Below, piece after piece: positions 57,692-64,000 of a stretch of DNA of 64,000 nt. The number at the start of each line of letters is the position of its first letter. Position 1 is the stretch's first letter. Source of the stretch: Branchinecta lynchi (Eukaryota; Arthropoda; Branchiopoda; Anostraca; Branchinectidae); assembly GCA_023053575.1 (NCBI GenBank), contig JAKZAP010000008.1:3304715-3368714 (forward strand), read 5' to 3'. A program made the position numbers and the translations under genes. The notes beneath the pieces are model-generated. The model saw nothing but the letters and a program-made list of their open reading frames with translations, made no database searches and was not told the origin of the DNA.

Positions 57692-57984
57692 GAGCTCGTT
57701 CCACCGTTCTAACAATAGTAACTACTATTTCTCTTTCCGTTCCAATCTCGTGAAAAGTTACTGCACCGACTGTTCAAGCCTTCTCAAAATAGTAACTATT
57801 TGCTTACCACGCTCCGGGGCGTAGTTAGCGCGGTAACTACGATCTCTGTGACGTGATTGGTTCGATCAGCCCGCAGCATGATGTTTGGCAGAAAATATAA
57901 AATTGTGTTCCATCCCTGACGCCAAAAAGCTAGGATCCGTGACGTCATGCGTAGTAACTTGGGTAAGTAGGGTGGAACACGCTC
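57692..57984 (+). mobile_element. Family K element (K3)
   Basis: Starts gagctcgttccaccgttct and ends agggtggaacacgctc. Contains gcttaccacgctccggggcg and gtgacgtcatgcgtagtaac. 293 bp. Confidence 0.75.
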
Positions 57985-60172
57985 AGTATTATATATATTC
58001 GAGAATAGGCTTTTGATAGTTGCTGAAGTTTCAATTGACTTGAATGAAATGTTAGCAAACTTCCGACAATGTTTTCCGCATACTAGACTTTCGGAACCCT
58101 CCCGACAATATTTTAGAAAGTCGCTTACTAGCGGCATCCTAGCGTGTCAAATTTGCAGTGTAATGGCTTTGAGAAATTTTCTTGATTGGTGACAATTATT
58201 GTTAAGCCGGCTGGTCATTAAGATCTTATCTTTTAGTCGTTTGCACGAAAGGAGGAAGTCTGGGCATTAGTGCTTGCGTCATGAGGAAAGAAGAGAGATA
58301 TGACCTCTCTGGTAGACGACTTAAAGGTCACGTCAATGTTAAAGAAAGTAGCTGAAATGGTCCGGCCCTCTTGATTTTGTCGGGGCACTACCGTGTGGGA
58401 ATTATCAGCAACTGGTGAAACTAGGATTAATGGAAGTGATACTCACTTCACAAACCCATGCACACCGGTTGCCGTTGCCATGCGGGAGGTTCCGGAAAGG
58501 TGCCTGGAATGAATTTACACCGAGTGTCGGAGAGTGAGCATCCCTTCCGGATTGATTGATTGATTTTATTTGTTGTTCTTCAGTTATAAAAGTGGAGACA
58601 ACCGGCTGAAATAGTATTAAAAAAAAACACAAGTATTACAAGAAAAACTAAACGAAAGCTTGATAACATTTAACGCAAGGATGTGCGATGTCGGGAGAAC
58701 ATTTTAGATATTATCGTTTAATGTTAAAGAATGTGCGTCATGAGCCTTTGACTGTTATGTTTCTGTAAAAAATAACACAAACAAATTATTTTTATTTGAA
58801 TTTAAAGGTAAATGTAACAAATAAAGGTCATAACGGAAGTTTTTAAGACTTGCAGATAACACCCAAGGTGTTTCTCCGTTGAAATTCCATCTCTTTGAGT
58901 TGATTGTTTTCAAACTAAAGAGAGTGTACCTCCCTAAATTTAAATGCTAGCAGTTCGGCCCTCCTACTCCATAGTGGCGTCCATCCTTTTCGATTTTTCT
59001 TTTTGTGTTGTTTTGTCGGGAATGCCTGGTGGCTGTTTCTTTGGAATAATTAAACAAAATGAAGTTAGCGAACATTCGTAAGATAGTGAGTAATCTTTAT
59101 TCTGTGACGCCAAGTAATGTGTTCTCTTGAGAGAGGAAGTAAATGAACTTTCTAGCAAATATATATACTTGCATACAAATAGCTGTGAAAGTTATCTTGA
59201 AAATGATTCACCTTGAAAAACTCCTATCGTAAGACTGTTCGTTGACTATTCAAATGTGCAGTGTTTCTGCATAATGACGCTAAATTACGTTAGCTAGAAA
59301 ACCGCGTTTGTGTTTATTTTCTTTCTTATTCGCAACCAGCTGATCTTCTCACGGATTTGCTTTCAGAAAAGCGAAAGAAAAATTCGCCACGTGCAAGAAT
59401 TCTCAGAAAGCAGTTTGGGCTATTTGACTATCTAGAACCACTTTCAGCTCATGTCGTACATTAGCTTAACCAGTAGGACAAGTCGATTTGCTTTTCCGAA
59501 ACCTGCCCAGCGCCAAACAGATCTGGAAAGTGAAACGAGTTTAAGTGGAAATCTCAAAATCAACTAGTGCATAAGCTCGGTGCACTTCCGCGACCGCCAG
59601 AATAGCCCTGTAGCTTTTTGTTCTAACAAAGACTATCGCCCTATTAGGAGAGACTGTTTACGTTGTAGAGAAGCGAGTGTATGAACCCCCAACTGTCAGG
59701 AAACGGTCGAGTCTATATGAGCTATTGACCATTTATACCAACAGTAATATCACAATTCTCGCTCAAAACATCATCACAATATAAAAATGTTAACAAGTGG
59801 CGGTTGTCCTGGGGAACCGTCAATTTGTAACCCATCAGTTCTTAACCTATAGAAATCCATCGCCTAAAAAATCCGTCATTCTTCCATCCGTCATTTCACC
59901 ACAACAGTCGTCACTTCAACCACTTTTTCGACAGTCCGCGCAGCCGTCATTTAATCAACCCGTCAGTTCGCCCACCGTCAGCTCAGCCATCAGTTCATCC
60001 GTCCGTCAGTTCGCCCACTTCTAAAAACGAGTTCCCTAGGAGAAGTTTTTTCTTCCACTTCCATGTCAGTGTATGCTATATTCCATGAGCTTTCCAGACC
60101 CCCTTTTTCTTCTGCAATTGTAAATGTGACAGTTTCCTGGAATCATCTTTCATTTTAGTTTCTATATTCCAG

Positions 60173-60371
60173 AGCGACATTCGTTGAGGATTACAGCAGC
60201 TTTTGGACTAATGTGCAATCCGAACCTGTTCGGGTCGCCAGGGCAGCTGTGGAACCCCCCAAGCCTTCTATTACCTCCACTACTACTGCAAGGACCACCA
60301 CCACAAGCACAACGACAAGGCCAGCTCCAGTAGTGAGGTCCGAGGTACCAGCCTGGTCTTTTTCCACGACG
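60173..60371 (+). CDS. Reeler-domain secreted protein, coding exon 4
   Basis: Acceptor tctatattccag (ends 60172), phase 2 in, donor gtgagt at 60372, phase 0 out. It completes the Reeler domain with (R)ATFVEDYSSFWTNVQSEPV, matching the family ending ATFV-----FW--V-S-P. A low-complexity linker follows: TSTTTARTTTTSTTTRPAP, rich in threonine and likely to be O-glycosylated. Short Hdd11-type defence proteins end soon after FW--V-S, while FRRS1-like proteins continue into DOMON and cytochrome b561 domains; the linker hints at a longer or mucin-like product. Confidence 0.87.
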
Positions 60372-60642
60372 GTGAGTAGGATGCGCGCTGATTGCAATTA
60401 TAAGCGATTCTTTTATTTCTTCTCGTTTACCATTACCATTTCTTCTCTCCGTTAACATTTCTTACCATTTTTTATTTTCGTTACGTGCGTCGCGGGTGCG
60501 TCAGCTTATCGACTGGAAATCATCTCGTGGTGTGGCTCCGATATTTGAGTCCTAGACTTCTAAATTCAATTAAAAAAAATACTTCTGGTTTGTTTGTCAC
60601 GGTACAAATCCATTGTATCACATGCCGTCTCCATAGTTTCAG

Positions 60643-60918
60643 GCTATCTCCGTAACTGGCGACAAGTCATACAGCAGTTTTGGTGATACAACGAAAATGG
60701 GGTTTGTAAAGGCCAACGAATATACTGAAATGAAAGGCGAATATTTCGGGAGGACAACCGCCTCCCTTCTTCAGTGCAGATACAAAATTTCGACGGAAAA
60801 TGCCAAAACGAGGATGAAGATCAACAACCAAGAAAATCAAAAGAAAGCAGAAAATCAACAAGAAACCGATATTAAAACCAAAATTGGAAGAATTGAAAGC
60901 CTAAAAATAAGTCAGTGA
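60643..60918 (+). CDS. Reeler-domain secreted protein, probable terminal exon
   Basis: Acceptor catagtttcag (ends 60642) gives phase 0, matching exon 4. The frame then runs 91 codons to TGA at 60916-60918: AISVTGDKSYSSFGDTTKM and on to a lysine- and glutamine-rich end, with one cysteine. No domain is recognised and there is no membrane segment. Including it, the protein has 313 residues and the total coding length (942 nt) is a multiple of three. A polyadenylation signal follows within 62 bp. The alternative is that exon 4 splices to DOMON-type exons right of the window. Confidence 0.5.
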   Translation, partial: AISVTGDKSYSSFGDTTKMGFVKANEYTEMKGEYFGRTTASLLQCRYKISTENAKTRMKINNQENQKKAENQQETDIKTKIGRIESLKISQ

Positions 60919-60979
60919 GCCACTCACCAATACTTGTGAATAACAATTAGGACTGTTCTCGCTCGGTACTATCATAGTA

Positions 60980-60985
60980 AATAAA
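60980..60985 (+). promoter_or_regulatory. Candidate polyadenylation signal of the Reeler gene
   Basis: AATAAA in the context agtaaataaatatat, 62 bp after the proposed stop. Confidence 0.45.
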
Positions 60986-61219
60986 TATATCTGTTTCGTA
61001 TTTGAGTATAAGGTCCTATTAGAAGATGAACTGAGTAGTTACGTAGCCTTCTTTTCTGACGCGTCGAACTATAATCGGACGTTAAACCCGCGTTTTTTTG
61101 CCACTGCTTCGGTCTTGATTACCAGTCCTGTTTCTTTTTAAGCCGTCTTTTTTTAAGTTGATTGACATTTGATATGTTCATCGCACAGGACTGCGAACAC
61201 TCTTCTCAACGAATTTCTG
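60986..61219. other. Intergenic, nothing recognised
   Basis: No feature seen. Confidence 0.5.
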
Positions 61220-61850
61220 TAATAATAATAATAATAGATTATTGCCCATCATAATGCACAAACGTACGAAAAGACGGAGTTAATTAAATAAAGAAGAAGA
61301 AAAAAACAAAGAAAGAAATTAAAAAAAGAACCTACTGTCAACAACAATAATATAAAGAGCGCAAGAAACTTAAAAAGAAAACAACACACACTGACAGAAT
61401 TTACACTGAGTAAAGCAGCTGCTGAGCTATATTAAGGCTGCACTTAAAGCTAATTTTTTTTAATTAAATGTAGAGATAGAGGAAGTGTAGGTGACGCTAA
61501 ATATATAGGTCGGTCATTGAAAAAAAAAAATATCAGATGTTAGGACCGTTGGCGTCACGGAGGGAAGTGGAAGCGTAGTTACCTGGCCAAATCATATTGG
61601 ACAGGAAGAACGGAAAAGAAGCTACGCGGCAAAAAGAAAACGAAAAACAAAAATAAAGCGCTCTCGCCTTTCCCGAATAACAGATATAAGTCTTACTACT
61701 CCATACTTTGAAGGCAAGCTGCTATTACTTGTCCAAGGTCGAACCCTCAGCACTTGTCTGAGTGTCACATGTCTGAGCAGGAAAACAGCTTCCACAATTC
61801 TAATTCTCCAAGTTCTTTCCAACACGAAAAGCCTTGTATTCCGGTAAATT
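61220..61850 (-). pseudogene. LINE 3' remnant, minus strand (tentative)
   Basis: The tail-like sequence aataataataataatagatta ttgccc at 61220 matches the layout of the 24190 LINE tail. A minus-strand frame at 61622-61825 includes ERTWRIRIVEAVFLL and SLPSKYGVVRLISVI, but I cannot place it in a known domain. Confidence 0.3.
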
Positions 61851-61852
61851 AG

Positions 61853-62140
61853 TAAGTAAGTAAGTAAGTAATTTATTTATCACCCGCCATTTTGAAAAAG
61901 CGGAGTTGAAGAAAATAATAAAAACACATAAGACTCTAAACACGATGCGTTTACATAAATCCGATTGACAGATTCTCCACCACGGTCTGTCACAACCCGA
62001 GCTCTTTGCACTTTCAAGTAGGCTACGTCCCTAACTCTCTTATCTCTTGCCGCAAAGCTATTGGTACTTGTTCTATCTATGCGTTTTTCCGCGCGTATTT
62101 TATGCCATACATTTCTGAGAGTGTGTCGTGGAAACAAGAG
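61853..62140 (-). mobile_element. LINE-like 3' tail with (AGTA)n, minus strand (tentative)
   Basis: agtaagtaagtaagtaagta at 61853 precedes atttatttatcacccgccat, a tail of the same type as at 24190. The minus-strand frame beyond it shows no recognised motif. Confidence 0.35.
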
Positions 62141-62560
62141 TTTGTGTCACACACTGGACCCACAAGTTGAAAGTAGGGGAAACGCTGCTATGCCTTTTTT
62201 TTGCGGTAATTTAAAATGCCTAAAAATAAAATCTGAAAAAACGAGGTTTTTGAAGGAAGGAGATAAAACCCTAATAAACGGAACTTCAGGCGTGCACCCT
62301 TACCATTGTGTGGGAGAGCGATCCATAGCTTATGTCTACTTGCTTGATAAAGTGGCTAATTTTATTATTTGGACTTTATTATTTGTAATTTGCTGCTGAG
62401 TTTTAATGTCCCGCCAAATTTGAGCCACAAAATCGGAAATCACCTCGGCAGTTGTTTTTCAAATTCGAGCCGCAAAAGCGAGCCATACAAAAAGACTTGA
62501 GAGCCCCACGAACGACCGCGGTCTTGTCTTACAGGGTTATGCCACAAACCAAACGGTAGG

Positions 62561-62634
62561 CATCCCCAAGACTCGAACCAGCGACCTTTCGCTTACGATT
62601 TTGGGTGTGCTAACCAATCGGTCATAGACGGAAC
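62561..62634 (-). repeat. tRNA-like sequence (SINE head or tRNA pseudogene)
   Basis: The minus strand has an A-box-like tgaccgattggttagcac and a B-box ggttcgagtct at normal spacing. The acceptor ends do not pair and the anticodon stem is poor, so it is not a functional tRNA. Confidence 0.5.
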
Positions 62635-63291
62635 GACCGCTGAAACCTTCTTTTGAATCGCAAACTCTTTTTGGGAGCGCGGAAAAACACTTTTGTAAAT
62701 GAATGTTCATAAATTCGATCTTTTATCCGAGATACCATTTTACCCCATCTTCCCTGGGTTTGCATAAGTCTTACGCAGTAGTTTCTGCCTGCATGTTTAG
62801 ACTGCGCTCTCGGAAGTAATATGCTCGAACATTTTCTATCCGCAATAAACGGGCAATGAATCCACACACACATGCTACATCTTTGCTGAACTTCAACCCG
62901 ACCTTCAACTGTTACTCTGGGAGCTGGTGGGAAAACTTAGTTGGAACTTAAGCGCTCCTCTCGCTCTGCAATTAGCTTTAAAGTCACTTTGATATTAAAC
63001 CCGCTAATTTGTACGTGTTTTACTGATGTGTTTGACAGATCGTTCCTTGAAGTCGCTGAGAAAATTTAAGAGGTATTTAAATACCGCGAAGATGAGCGCT
63101 TACTTTTTCCCACAGTTTGAGGACGCATTTGTTGAAGTTCATTGGTGGGAAAGAAAGACCTGCGAAGAAAAAGATGGTTTAGAGCTGCTATAATGGTTCC
63201 TGGGAAATTTTAGCTTAGCAGTGCTGATTCTGCTTCCGGACAGGAATAAGATCAAATGTCTTGATTAAGTCCCCAAGTGAAATATTTATCA
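62635..63291. other. Intergenic, nothing recognised
   Basis: No gene or repeat end seen. Confidence 0.5.
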
Positions 63292-63929
63292 GATTTCAAC
63301 CAGACTATCGGGTCTTATAGATTTTCAGACTTCACTAGATCCCGTAAGCATGTTATTGATCCCTAATAAACCACTTAAAGAGATCCAGTTGGTTATTCCT
63401 TGGTTCTGATTGGTTTATTGTATAATTCAGGTACAAAATTGCGTGGTTGTCCAACCGAATTGCTTGACCTTTGTCAAGTAATATATACAACAATTGTCGA
63501 AACCGAATTCGTACTCAAAGTAAAAGGTAAACCATTGAAGTCAACACTCGAAATAAAATTTCTAACAAAAATCCACAAATTTCGGAATGAAGCTATTACA
63601 ATATCTTTCCCGGTTACATACGATCGGCATGAGCTTCGGGACTTTGGTGGATACTTGCCTTGGTGGCCTTGGGCGTTCAACCTCAAAATCAGGCGGTAAA
63701 AGGGATCGGAGAGTTGGGTGTTCAAGGAGTTTTAGTCCAAAATTTTGACACAACTTCTGCCTCCTATTAGACAGCGCATCCAGTCCAAATAAAGAAAGAA
63801 GGCCAGAGTACGGGATTTCAAACAGACTATCGGATCTTGTAGATTTTCAGTCTTCACCAGATCCCGTAAGCATTTTATTGATCCCTATTAAACCACTTAA
63901 CGAGATCCAGTTGGTTATTCCTTGGTTCT
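63292..63929 (+). repeat. 116-bp direct repeats 522 bp apart
   Basis: 63292-63407 and 63814-63929 are about 90 percent identical (shared cagactatcgg, agatcccgtaagcat, agatccagttggttattcct). Between them is 406 bp with a 99-codon frame (63400-63699) of unknown nature. This could be a tandem duplication or a small element with terminal direct repeats. No primer-binding site or TG..CA ends were seen. Confidence 0.75.
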
Positions 63930-64000
63930 TTCCACTACCCTTAAATCAAATCTCATTAGATTTGTTGTGTTTCTTTTCGCTCGTAATTTGAAACCCTTCA

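Larger units (their letters stand above)
47020..60172 (+). other. Reeler gene intron 3 (about 13 kb)
   Basis: Packed with LINE fragments, TIR elements, a 28S rRNA pseudogene and C, E, F, G and K repeats. Stretches with nothing recognised: 47200-47890, 50031-50833, 51018-52337 (apart from one hairpin), 54710-55718, 56736-57691 and 57985-60172. The last has a degenerate cgtcagttc-type repeat at 59870-60020. Confidence 0.75.

Overview
This window is nuclear DNA of an animal, most likely an invertebrate. It is AT-rich, its genes are split by long introns with standard GT..AG sites, and most of it is mobile-element debris with no operon-like packing. I cannot name the species. An arthropod or another protostome is a guess from gene style and repeat content only.

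Two genes can be identified, both on the + strand. (1) The 3' two thirds of WDR18 (Rix1/PELP1 complex, 60S ribosome maturation) lies at 93-350 and 6291-6887, with a 5.9 kb intron full of MITEs between the exons; its upstream exons are off the left edge. (2) A secreted Reeler-domain protein has coding exons at 38837-38972, 41131-41369, 46928-47019, 60173-60371 and probably 60643-60918. Intron phases agree at every junction (1, 0, 2, 0) and the model totals 313 codons. A third, unidentified gene fragment (11504-11622 plus 11664-11745, with a 41-bp intron) also has matching phases and strong splice sites.

Layout: 1-6900 WDR18; 6900-38800 intergenic repeats with one small gene fragment; 38800-60990 the Reeler gene, whose introns hold many insertions; 60990-64000 intergenic with LINE-tail remnants and a pair of 116-bp direct repeats.

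The dominant repeat (family A, eight copies, about 8.6 kb) has fixed ends containing GGGATCCC, a GTCC/GTCT microsatellite near the left end and a core of about 137-bp tandem monomers. This architecture resembles Helentron-derived non-autonomous elements. One copy can be compared with its empty site inside the window. Other families, named here by letter: B (TA-flanked, about 450-bp MITEs), C (hairpin retroposons with a conserved tail), D (short TIR element), E (palindromic units), F (degenerate repeats plus poly-C), G (poly-C hAT-like), H (foldback element with TIRs made of 16-bp repeats and a 9-bp target duplication), I (TTAA-flanked), K, L and M (TIR elements). There are also 5'-truncated LINEs, one with a 16-bp target duplication, a decayed DIRS/Ngaro-like fragment, and an internally inverted 28S rRNA pseudogene. 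I found no CRISPR array, intact transposase, functional tRNA gene or bacterial-type system.
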